Of a DNA stretch of 64,000 nt, positions 20,092 to 28,028 are shown in pieces (positions within the stretch are counted from its first letter, which is position 1; every line of letters starts with the position of its first letter). The stretch is from Paenibacillus daejeonensis DSM 15491. GTDB taxonomy: Bacteria > Bacillota > Bacilli > Paenibacillales > Paenibacillaceae. Both the position numbers and the translations under genes were made by a program. The notes beneath the pieces were generated by a model, which saw only the letters and a list, made by a program, of their open reading frames with translations, was not told the origin of the DNA and did no database searches. The stretch lies in contig NZ_KB899678.1 of NCBI RefSeq assembly GCF_000378385.1, positions 1 to 64,000 on the forward strand, in the 5' to 3' direction.

Positions 20092-22182
20092 TTGTCCAAT
20101 CCGAATTTGCCGAATATTAGCCCTACCATTACGCTAACGCGTAATGATGTGGTCAACCTCTTGTTCTCCTCGATTGCGATGGAGGAGCTTGGGCTCGCGC
20201 ATGTTATTAATGCTGAAGGAGAGAAAATTCAGTTCGCTCTAGGTACGCTTCAAGGCGTAAGTGGTCCAGCAGCGACGCTTGATGAGGTGCTTCAAGTCAA
20301 TCAAGGCGTGCAAGCGATGCTGGATACCGTATTGCGCCAGGAAATGATGCTGGAGTCGAAACTGCGGACAACATCAAGAATCCCAACAGTTTATGGTGCA
20401 ACGGGCGTGACGGGAGCTACAGGTCTACCTGGTCTTGTAGACAGTGTGAATGGTCAGACGGGCGCTGTTGTACTCGATGCGGAGGATGGTGTCTTCCCCA
20501 TCCAGAACGATGAACCATCTGGTAACCCCTTGTCCGATTATAACGAGCCAGGCGTATACAGTTCATCCAATCCCAATGGTCCCCCACCTCCGGACAGTCC
20601 GGATACTAGCAATCCTGCAGTCTGGACGGTATATGTATCTCGAGTAGGCAACTATGTGCAGCAATTGTATATCTCGAATCCCGCCCTATTTTATCGCAGC
20701 AGTCAGGATGGCGGACTGACCTATCCGGATGGCTGGATCCGGGTGGGCGAGCAAGGCCCGATAGGTGCAACAGGCGCAGCCGTAACAGGGCCAACCGGAC
20801 TCACAGGAGCTACGGGTACGGCCGGTGCTACGGGGGATTCCGGGAATGACGGTCCAATGGGTGCCGCAGCTGCTACCGGAGCTCCTGGAGCGACCGGTCC
20901 AACGGGTCCAACGGGGAATCAAGGGTCAACAGGTGCTAGTGGTGATGCTGGCGCTAACGGTCCGACTGGTGTCACGGGAATGACAGGTTCCATGGGATCG
21001 ACAGGACCCACTGGCGTCCGAGGACCAACTGGTCCGACTGGAGCAACCGGCGCAACAGGCGCAGATGGCCCAACCGGCACTACGGGGACCACAGGTGTTA
21101 CGGGATACACAGGTTCATCCGGTGTAACAGGACCTACAGGTTCGAGCGGCCTGACAGGTCAGACTGGGGCTACTGGACTGACCGGGTTCCAAGGAATAAC
21201 CGGTATAACCGGAGCTACGGGTATAACAGGACCCACAGGTGTTACAGGAATGACAGGTGTTACGGGCCTCACGGGATATCCAGGCGCAACCGGAGCAAGC
21301 GGTCCGGATGGCCCTACCGGTGATGCCGGTGCAACAGGACTTAATGGCGCGACTGGCATGGACGGGATGACAGGTATTACAGGTCCAACGGGGATAACCG
21401 GTAATGATGGACCAACTGGCAGCATAGGCAACACAGGACCCGTGGGTGTGACAGGTGTTACCGGGTCAACAGGCGCTACCGGTGCACCCGGATCCATCGG
21501 TGCGACCGGCCTGACTGGAGCTGCCGGTATAACCGGCCCGACAGGAGCCACGGGAATGACCGGCCTCATGGGGCCAACAGGTCCGATTGGTGCAACAGGT
21601 GCAACAGGTGCAACAGGCGTCGCGGGCACGACCGGGGTCACTGGCGTATCCGGACTTACCGGTGTTACCGGTCCGACTGGTTTGCCCGGAGCGACAGGCG
21701 TAACGGGCGCAACCGGAGCCAAGGGCTTGACGGGTATAACAGGGGCAACCGGTGCGACACCACCAACCTCTTACCGATACGTCATTTGCACGCAAGCTAG
21801 TCTTCCTATCCCTGGTGGAACCTATGTTCCGTTCGAAGATGTTAGTGGTACAGCTGACATCACATTAACAGCTGCGGACACCATTACAGTTGCTGACGCC
21901 GGCGTTTATCGGATCGCCTTTTCGATTACGAGCGCCAATACCGCTGCTTCACCAGATCCATTGAATTGGAATATCAATATTAACGCTAATCGCCTACCTA
22001 ATGGCTTCTATGTATACCCTCCAGGGAATACCAATGCACAGGTTATAGGTGAGAATCTTATCCGATTAAATGCAGGAGACCAAATTCATTTGAACAATAC
22101 AAAAACTCAATCGCAGACCATCTCCGGGGCTGCAGGAACAGAAACCAACGCTTATCTGCTTGTCGTCAAAATTGATAATTAA
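20092..22182 (+). CDS. Collagen-like protein, chain type B', operon 2
   Basis: A 696-residue protein, TTG start with AAGGAGG, 24 bp after chain A'. The N-domain carries the type-B marks [20 protein letters not shown] and LRQEMML with SRIPTV. The head starts TSYRYVI and ends [13 protein letters not shown], like the gene at 13474. The middle module has [19 protein letters not shown] and FYRSSQDGG. The collagen part has about 113 triplets with a few irregular ones, including [10 protein letters not shown]. Role as for its paralogue. Confidence 0.9.
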   Translation: MSNPNLPNISPTITLTRNDVVNLLFSSIAMEELGLAHVINAEGEKIQFALGTLQGVSGPAATLDEVLQVNQGVQAMLDTVLRQEMMLESKLRTTSRIPTVYGATGVTGATGLPGLVDSVNGQTGAVVLDAEDGVFPIQNDEPSGNPLSDYNEPGVYSSSNPNGPPPPDSPDTSNPAVWTVYVSRVGNYVQQLYISNPALFYRSSQDGGLTYPDGWIRVGEQGPIGATGAAVTGPTGLTGATGTAGATGDSGNDGPMGAAAATGAPGATGPTGPTGNQGSTGASGDAGANGPTGVTGMTGSMGSTGPTGVRGPTGPTGATGATGADGPTGTTGTTGVTGYTGSSGVTGPTGSSGLTGQTGATGLTGFQGITGITGATGITGPTGVTGMTGVTGLTGYPGATGASGPDGPTGDAGATGLNGATGMDGMTGITGPTGITGNDGPTGSIGNTGPVGVTGVTGSTGATGAPGSIGATGLTGAAGITGPTGATGMTGLMGPTGPIGATGATGATGVAGTTGVTGVSGLTGVTGPTGLPGATGVTGATGAKGLTGITGATGATPPTSYRYVICTQASLPIPGGTYVPFEDVSGTADITLTAADTITVADAGVYRIAFSITSANTAASPDPLNWNININANRLPNGFYVYPPGNTNAQVIGENLIRLNAGDQIHLNNTKTQSQTISGAAGTETNAYLLVVKIDN

Positions 22183-22215
22183 CTTGAACCCCAGTCCTTA
22201 TAGGGAGGTAATGTT

Positions 22216-24297
22216 TTGTCGAATCCAAATTTGCCTAATATAACGCCAACGATTAGTCTTACGCGCGATGATGTCATTAATTTGTTATTCTCCTCCATTG
22301 CGATGGAAGAGCTGGGCTTGGCTCACATCATTAACGCTGAAGGGGAAAAAATTCAATTCGCCCTCGGAACGTTGCCGGGTGTGAGTGGTCCAGATGCCAG
22401 TCTGCAGCAGGTCATCCAAGTAAACCAGAGTGCACAGTCGATGCTGGACACTGTATTCCGGCAGGAGATGATGCTGGAATCCAAATTGAGGACCGCCTCC
22501 GGCATCCCGTCCATGATCGGTCCTACTGGTGCCGTTGGACCTTCCGGCGCACCAAGCGGCGTGGTAAGCGTGAATGGCCAGACTGGTGTTGTTCAACTAC
22601 AAGCAGACAATGGCGTATTTCCAATCAACAATGAGGAACCATCGAATTCGTTATTGAACGCTTATAATCAACCTGGCGTTTACAGTTCAGATGATCCCAA
22701 TGGCGCGCCTCCTCCAGATGGTCCGGTAAGTGCCGATAACCCTGCGGTCTGGACGATCTATGTATCCAGAGTAGGTGACTATGTTCAGCAGCTCTATATC
22801 TCCAATCCCTCTCTTTACTATAGAAGCAGTGCCAATGGAGGACGCACCTACCCTGGAGGCTGGATTCCCATCGGCCTGCCGGGAGCAACCGGAGCTACCG
22901 GAATTGGCGTGGCCGGACCGGCAGGTTCCACTGGCGCAACGGGTGTGACAGGCGCAACTGGCGCGACCGGAGCAACAGGTCCAACAGGAGCCGACGGCAA
23001 TCAAGGTGCGACGGGCCTTGCTGGAGCGACTGGAACCACTGGCCTGCCTGGGGTAACCGGCAACACCGGACCAGATGGCCAGACTGGGATAACCGGACCA
23101 ACTGGTCTGGCAGGGATTACAGGGACGACTGGTCCAACCGGCGCTTCTGGTCAGGCGGGAGATGACGGACCTGCTGGCGCTACAGGTACCCAGGGCGCTA
23201 CAGGAACTGATGGTGCGTCTGGCCCTACAGGAGCTACAGGTGTTGGCGGAACCACCGGTTCCACGGGTCTGATGGGTTCCACTGGTGCCAGCGGATCGAC
23301 GGGTCCAACGGGATCTACGGGTTATATCGGATCAACCGGCAGTTCTGGCCCAACGGGAGTGGATGGAGCTACAGGGGCCACAGGCATGACGGGTCCAACG
23401 GGGGTAACTGGTCCCTCGGGTTCCACTGGTGCTACCGGCTCTACTGGCCCTACAGGTTCTGAAGGTGTCACTGGTGCCACTGGAGGAACTGGGGCTACAG
23501 GCGTCCCTGGTCCTACCGGGGTAAGAGGTTCTACTGGCAGCACCGGTCCGACAGGCCGCACGGGTCCAACTGGAGCCACGGGTGTCACCGGCCCAACCGG
23601 ACCAAGTGGCAGCGTGATAGACGGCTTCACTGGCCCGACGGGTGTAAGTGGAGCGGCCGGACTCACAGGCCCAACGGGTTTTACTGGTGCAAGTGGTCCT
23701 ATCATAGATGGCTCAACAGGTAACGCTGGTGTGACTGGCGTGACAGGAGCTGCGGGCATTACCGGATCTACCGGTGTCACAGGTGTAACGGGTGTGATAG
23801 GTGTAACAGGTCTGACAGGTGCTACAGGCATTACGGGACCAACCGGCAACACCGGTATGACAGGTGTCAGTGGCCCTGAGTTTACTCCTTCTTACTGTTA
23901 TATATATACTACGGGTGCTGGGACAATTAATCCAGATAGTTTATATCCGTTTAATGCTACGCCTGTTATTAGCACACCAGATATTGTGTTAGCGCCTAAT
24001 ACTACGCTTACATTTACTAATTCCGGCATCTACAGGATCAGTTTTATGATCCTTACCTATTTTTCGGCTAACGTGTTGGAATGGTCCTTGACCGTAAATG
24101 GAGCGGAGGTTCCAAGTGGCGAGTTTCATCAAAGCACCAATGACCCCACAAGAGCGCAGATCTTTGGTGAGTATCTCTTACGGATCAATAATGGCGATCA
24201 GCTTGCGGTCAAGAATACGTCCGGATTCTCACAAGATTCGCTAAGCATAACAAACTTTACTTCTGCCTATTTAATGGCGATTAAATTGGATAATTAG
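22216..24297 (+). CDS. Collagen-like protein, chain type C', operon 2
   Basis: A 693-residue protein with a TTG start after AGGGAGG, 33 bp after chain B'. Type-C marks: [31 protein letters not shown], and a head with [23 protein letters not shown] and GEFHQ. The Gly-X-Thr run is broken twice by related inserts, GSVIDGFTG and GPIIDGSTG. Breaks in collagen often mark kinks or processing sites (general knowledge). A terminator hairpin follows. It is the last collagen gene before the transposase. Confidence 0.9.
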   Translation: MSNPNLPNITPTISLTRDDVINLLFSSIAMEELGLAHIINAEGEKIQFALGTLPGVSGPDASLQQVIQVNQSAQSMLDTVFRQEMMLESKLRTASGIPSMIGPTGAVGPSGAPSGVVSVNGQTGVVQLQADNGVFPINNEEPSNSLLNAYNQPGVYSSDDPNGAPPPDGPVSADNPAVWTIYVSRVGDYVQQLYISNPSLYYRSSANGGRTYPGGWIPIGLPGATGATGIGVAGPAGSTGATGVTGATGATGATGPTGADGNQGATGLAGATGTTGLPGVTGNTGPDGQTGITGPTGLAGITGTTGPTGASGQAGDDGPAGATGTQGATGTDGASGPTGATGVGGTTGSTGLMGSTGASGSTGPTGSTGYIGSTGSSGPTGVDGATGATGMTGPTGVTGPSGSTGATGSTGPTGSEGVTGATGGTGATGVPGPTGVRGSTGSTGPTGRTGPTGATGVTGPTGPSGSVIDGFTGPTGVSGAAGLTGPTGFTGASGPIIDGSTGNAGVTGVTGAAGITGSTGVTGVTGVIGVTGLTGATGITGPTGNTGMTGVSGPEFTPSYCYIYTTGAGTINPDSLYPFNATPVISTPDIVLAPNTTLTFTNSGIYRISFMILTYFSANVLEWSLTVNGAEVPSGEFHQSTNDPTRAQIFGEYLLRINNGDQLAVKNTSGFSQDSLSITNFTSAYLMAIKLDN

Positions 24298-24310
24298 CTG
24301 TAAATCGTTT

Positions 24311-24358
24311 AGCCTAGCAGGCTTGCTCCGATGATGAGCCGGACCAAACTGCTAGGCT
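24311..24358 (+). terminator. Terminator after collagen operon 2
   Basis: AGCCTAGCAG (24311-24320) pairs with CTGCTAGGCT (24349-24358), followed by TTTCT. A smaller GGCT/AGCC stem can form inside the loop. Confidence 0.8.
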
Positions 24359-24371
24359 TTTCTCATGTGTT

Positions 24372-26918
24372 CTATTCGGTGTATCGGCTGCTGTTCCACA
24401 CAATAATCGCATTGATCAGCAAGCTCTGGGCCAGGATGGCAAGCGAGTGCTCCTCCCTCTCATCCCGGCGCACATGCCACTCACTGCCTTGGCTTAGCGA
24501 TCGGGTTAACTGGTTCATCGACTCCCACCGGAATGCATCCTCCCTGATCGCTTGGTGGACCTGATGAGATCGCACGAGCTCGGCACTCGATAACGTCTTC
24601 TCGATTCGTCCGACCTCTCTCACTGCCTCTCTAAGCTCGGGGAAGGCTCGTAGCTTGAGATACAATTGCTGAGACGAAATCTGTTGCTCGCGAACGTAGG
24701 TCGGCAGAGCTGCCAAGGCATCAGCGGCGGACTGAATCTTCTCCTCCTGAATCAAGCCTGTTTTGGCGAATGGCGGGAGTGCGACCTTCCCAATCGTATA
24801 TAATTTGGTCTGAGGAGCATGGGTTAGCCGCGGGATCAATTGTAGGCCGAGGAGGCGGGCCAAACCAAATAGTTCATCCGACATCCCGCTGGCTGGGCAA
24901 TAGCGTACCTGCGCCTCCATGAGTGTGCCTTGCGCTGTCGCTCCTGCCAGTTGCCAGCCGATATGGTGGTCAAAGGTTAGATGTGTCGACTGTATCATGC
25001 CCATATTGTTCATGGTGCGACACAGATACCCCTGTCGCTTCCCCTCCCCATCCAAGATGACTTGCACATCACAGGAACTGGTGGCGTTGCGAGTCCAGTC
25101 TGGCACTAGATACTGACTGTCCATATAGTGTAGCAACTTCTCTTGGGCAACCAACAGCGTGTGTGCCTGAATACGCCATTGCAACGTGGTCATCAATTGA
25201 CGGTAGGTCGCTTGTTCCTGGTCATCCTGACTCGCTGGCAGCCCTCTCAGGGTCCCAAGCCTGATCAAGAGAGAAAAAATGCGTTGCACCTCTTGTTCAT
25301 CTGGTTCTTTGGTGGTTGAGGCATGAATGAAACAATCAGCAAAACCTGTCCAGCGATTTACTTCTTCGAGTAATTCAATGAAGTCTATTTTGGGCAGTTG
25401 GGTGAGACTGGTGTAGTACTTGTATACTTGCCTTCTGGGAGCCTTCTGGCCAGGCGGGCGCCTATAGTTAATGCCTGGCTTGGGCATGGGTGAGATGTGA
25501 GGTACAATCTCTGCCAGCCTTTGTTTTCGATCCTCCAGATAGGTGGATATAAGCTTTGATTCTGAGGAAGCATCCACAACATCAGAGGGTAGCAAATGAC
25601 AGGAGCCATAACGATGGCTATTCTTCACCCACAGCTGTCCATCTCTCGTGCGATTACGCAGTTCTACCAGAACAGCGGTTTCAAATAAGTAGCGGTAAAT
25701 CACCTGATTGCGGCCCTTAATAAACGGACGCCAAGCAGGTGGGATGAAGGTCAGTAAGGTCGGATCAATCGGGCTATGCCGTGCTTCTTGCGTATACATC
25801 TCATGTAGTGCATCCATCGCTAAGCGCAACGGTCTGGTCCGCTCATCCCCATTAAACTCGAACAAACTGAGAAGTAGCGGGGCATATTTGCGGAAATGAA
25901 AGTATAGTTTCTTCAAGCGCTTTTTCGCTTCTGCTGAAAAATCCTCTGCCAGTGTCCGGGCAGCCTGGTCCTCTTGGACGGTAGGCTTTCGTACTTTAGG
26001 AAGCTCACTAATAAATTCACTGACTATGACATTGTGGATGTGTAACGCGCGGTCGGTCAGTTCCGTACCCAAACGGTCGATGTGCAGCGCGAGCAGTCCA
26101 TATTTTTTAGTTGGCTTCAATCGAGAATAAACCGTAGCGTCATAACACTCGGCAATAGACTTGAGTTGCTGTAATCGCGAGGCGGGAATGCCCGTTGTCG
26201 TCACAGTGATATCAATATCCTTCAGGATGGCCAAGCGTTCTGCGACCTTCAAGAAACCATCTGCGGTGTAAGCATCTGTCCCGAGTCTCAGCCAGCTCAA
26301 GGACGGCGTCCCCTCCCCTGTCAGGAGGAGGCGGTCCAGGTGATCTAGTTGTGTTGGCGTAAGCGAGACATTTAACTGCTGCAGAATATCATGTTCAATT
26401 TTGTGCTTTGTTTCCCAGACGGCCCGTTCAATCGTAGAGAGTGCAGGGAAAATAATTTTGCGTTCTCGTAGCCAATTCACACAAGTGTGAACACCTTGTA
26501 CCGCGTCTTCGCAGCTCATAATTATAGGGTACAGGTCCTGGACTAACTGATCATAATGCTCTTTGCTGAAGCTGGTGTAGCCGAACAAACGGCGAATTTC
26601 ATCCAAATGTTCTCTTCGTGTGGGTTCCCGATGTGCATAGTTGGCGAACTCGGACGGCGAGATGTTCAACTGAGCTGCGATAAAAGCAAGAAACGCATCG
26701 GGAATCGCTTCATATTGTTGAAGGGGCCAACCGGGATAAGCAACCAGGGCAAGTTGAACCGCAAAGCCCAAACGGTTGTAATCGCGGCGATGATGAAGGA
26801 TAATGTCTAACTGTTCTTGGGTGAAGGTATAGTGATGAACGACAGCTGGATCATGGGGGTTCGGTATGCGTTTGAAGGCCTGCTTCTGATGCTCAGTCAA
26901 CACCTCTTTCGGATTCAT
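24372..26918 (-). CDS. Tn3-family transposase, probably inactive remnant
   Basis: This 848-residue protein starts with the usual Tn3 TnpA N-terminal region (HHYTFTQEQLDIILHHRRDYNRLGFAVQ) and has WTGFADCF. The DDE region is odd. Family members are about 950-1000 residues, with DG-R-F for the first Asp, (T)DTAGY for the second, and a Glu near NKGE. Here the second motif reads YCPASGMSDELFGLARLLG, so Pro-Ala stands where Asp is expected, and the stretch before it is shortened. The glutamate region (FRWESMNQL) is still visible. The protein stops at NAIIVWNSSRYTE, earlier than most relatives. No terminal inverted repeat was found in the short gap to the collagen terminator. The frame is intact, so domestication or a divergent subgroup cannot be excluded. 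Confidence 0.8.
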   Translation of the reverse strand: MNPKEVLTEHQKQAFKRIPNPHDPAVVHHYTFTQEQLDIILHHRRDYNRLGFAVQLALVAYPGWPLQQYEAIPDAFLAFIAAQLNISPSEFANYAHREPTRREHLDEIRRLFGYTSFSKEHYDQLVQDLYPIIMSCEDAVQGVHTCVNWLRERKIIFPALSTIERAVWETKHKIEHDILQQLNVSLTPTQLDHLDRLLLTGEGTPSLSWLRLGTDAYTADGFLKVAERLAILKDIDITVTTTGIPASRLQQLKSIAECYDATVYSRLKPTKKYGLLALHIDRLGTELTDRALHIHNVIVSEFISELPKVRKPTVQEDQAARTLAEDFSAEAKKRLKKLYFHFRKYAPLLLSLFEFNGDERTRPLRLAMDALHEMYTQEARHSPIDPTLLTFIPPAWRPFIKGRNQVIYRYLFETAVLVELRNRTRDGQLWVKNSHRYGSCHLLPSDVVDASSESKLISTYLEDRKQRLAEIVPHISPMPKPGINYRRPPGQKAPRRQVYKYYTSLTQLPKIDFIELLEEVNRWTGFADCFIHASTTKEPDEQEVQRIFSLLIRLGTLRGLPASQDDQEQATYRQLMTTLQWRIQAHTLLVAQEKLLHYMDSQYLVPDWTRNATSSCDVQVILDGEGKRQGYLCRTMNNMGMIQSTHLTFDHHIGWQLAGATAQGTLMEAQVRYCPASGMSDELFGLARLLGLQLIPRLTHAPQTKLYTIGKVALPPFAKTGLIQEEKIQSAADALAALPTYVREQQISSQQLYLKLRAFPELREAVREVGRIEKTLSSAELVRSHQVHQAIREDAFRWESMNQLTRSLSQGSEWHVRRDEREEHSLAILAQSLLINAIIVWNSSRYTE

Positions 26919-27089
26919 ACCTACCCCTCCCTCGTCATACCGTGCATGAAGTTAACGTTCATTTACTTCTAAATTATGTAACGATTAAATGGTTATGCTT
27001 GTCCTTTGAAAATACTTGCACGGTTAATAGTATCTAAATTCTCTATATTGGGTATTTTTCCCTTCTTTAAGGGAGGGGGTTATGAAAAA

Positions 27090-27122
27090 GACGGCTACCC
27101 GTCGACAGGAGCCGTCTCTTTC
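27090..27122 (+). terminator. Orphan hairpin terminator
   Basis: AGACGGCT (27090-27097) pairs with AGCCGTCT (27111-27118), followed by CTTT. No intact gene precedes it on the plus strand; it may belong to a lost gene. Confidence 0.55.
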
Positions 27123-27145
27123 ATGTAGGTGTGGTTCGCGTTCGG

Positions 27146-27226
27146 GGAGCAGCCGAATCAACCACTGTTGCAGGAGCAACCGGAGAAACAGGAACGGCAA
27201 TCCCGCCAGCTTGGCGTATTGCCTAG
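27146..27226 (+). pseudogene. Relic of a collagen-like gene
   Basis: One frame reads GAAESTTVAGATGETGTAI then PPAWRIA and a TAG stop at 27224. The Gly-Ala-Thr-Gly-Glu-Thr-Gly run matches the collagen genes, but no start or full domain is present. It suggests that the collagen array once extended past the transposase. It is short, so chance similarity cannot be ruled out. Confidence 0.4.
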
Positions 27227-27439
27227 ACCGCTCTAACCCGATTAGTTAGAGTGGCGTATCAATTCCCTTAAGAACTGATATACCACATCATATGTCGGCC
27301 ATTCGAAAATGATACACATTTTCCTGGGAGATTTGAAAAAAAGTTCGCTCAATTAATTCTAGTGTACGTTTAGATTGCTCGACCTGATATCAGCGGATTG
27401 ACGCACACATCTAATCCTCATCAGCATATAAGAAACAAC

Positions 27440-27464
27440 AAAAAAACCACGCTGGACGTGGTTT
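27440..27464 (-). terminator. Terminator of the micro-gene operon
   Basis: On the minus strand AAACCACG, loop TCCAG, then CGTGGTTT and a T run. It begins 9 bp after the stop of the 39-residue ORF, strongly supporting that these micro-ORFs are a real transcription unit. Confidence 0.88.
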
Positions 27465-27472
27465 GCAATAAA

Positions 27473-27592
27473 TTACTTCACTATGATTTCATCATCTTGT
27501 GGAATGGTGACTTGGCTGGGTAAGAGTAGCAAACCGACAGCCAGCAGCCCCAGCATGCCGAAGAAGAAAAGATAGATGGCCATGGCCTCCAT
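27473..27592 (-). CDS. 39-residue membrane micro-protein
   Basis: The ORF encodes MEAMAIYLFFFGMLGLL followed by AVGLLLLPSQ and the acidic tail PQDDEIIVK. Residues 5-25 form one clear transmembrane segment. GGAGGT stands 8 bases before the ATG. The ATG shares one base with the upstream stop codon, suggesting coupled translation. A terminator follows at once. I do not recognise the family. The size and single span recall small accessory subunits of membrane oxidases (such as CydX/CydS), but there is no direct sequence support. Confidence 0.7.
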   Translation of the reverse strand: MEAMAIYLFFFGMLGLLAVGLLLLPSQVTIPQDDEIIVK

Positions 27593-27732
27593 TAGTTCGC
27601 ACCTCCATTCAACGTTTGACCCGTCGGAAATGTCTTGTCAATCGGTTCCATTTCCCAAGCAGCAGCTACGAATATGATTAGTACAGTGAGTATTGCTAGG
27701 CTAAATCCCATGATGGTGAACATAACTTCCAT
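27592..27732 (-). CDS. 46-residue membrane micro-protein
   Basis: The ORF starts MEVMFTIMGFSLAILTV, continues LIIFVAAAWEMEP and ends in a polar tail LNGGAN. One transmembrane span covers about residues 4-25. AAGGGGTGGGG precedes the ATG. It is the first gene of a two-gene unit with a consensus FNR box and -10 element upstream, so expression should rise at low oxygen (inference). Function unknown; a small subunit or regulator of a respiratory complex is one possibility. Confidence 0.7.
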   Translation of the reverse strand: MEVMFTIMGFSLAILTVLIIFVAAAWEMEPIDKTFPTGQTLNGGAN

Positions 27733-27781
27733 TAACCCCACCCCTTCGTGCAATAGTGTCGTTACCAAACTTTCTAAGTTT

Positions 27782-27824
27782 ATTGTAACTACGCTTCAAC
27801 TCTAGGGATGTGATTTTAATCACA
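27782..27824 (-). promoter_or_regulatory. FNR box and class-II promoter for the micro-genes
   Basis: TGTGATTAAAATCACA (minus strand, 27824-27809) is a perfect TGTGA-N6-TCACA palindrome, the Bacillus FNR consensus. TACAAT lies at 27787-27782. A transcription start about 7 bases downstream would put the box centre near -41.5, exactly the class-II activator position. The first micro-gene starts about 43 bp after that. Confidence 0.72.
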
Positions 27825-27974
27825 AACTTTAAATTCTTTTTCAACAATTCGCCCCCACAGCCACCGCGCAATTGCCGTGCTAGAAGGTCTTATTTTCTTC
27901 TCATGGTTCACTTTGTTCTGAGGCTGGTTGAGCCACCAGGCGTAGCCTAAATTCCCGATTCCAAGCACGACAAG

Positions 27975-28009
27975 AACGCCCCCTCTATCCTTTCAGTAAA
28001 GGGGGCGTT
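27975..28009 (-). terminator. Hairpin after the secreted esterase gene
   Basis: AACGCCCCCT (27975-27984) pairs with AGGGGGCGTT (28000-28009) around a 15-base loop. It lies 20 bp after the stop of the 28029 gene. The following T tract is weak. Confidence 0.7.
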
Positions 28010-28028
28010 GCCATTCTAGTTAACTCAA

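Larger units (their letters stand above)
26919..27472. other. Intergenic region with relics, 554 bp
   Basis: No full gene is seen. It contains the hairpin at 27090-27122, a collagen relic (27146-27226), an imperfect inverted repeat (27251-27286; GTGGCGTATCA versus TGATATACCAC on the other arm) and the minus-strand terminator at 27440-27464. I could not identify Tn3 terminal repeats here. Confidence 0.5.

Noticed and set aside
24298-24371. Tn3 terminal inverted repeat next to the transposase 3' end
   Set aside because: Only the collagen terminator hairpin fills this gap; no GGGG...TAAG-type 38-bp repeat was found.
27816-27968. A possible 50-codon minus-strand ORF (MLGIGNLGYAWWLNQPQ...)
   Set aside because: It starts at GTG inside the flank of a terminator hairpin and its stop lies inside the FNR box. 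The ribosome site spacing is poor. It may be a chance frame, though the composition is not absurd.
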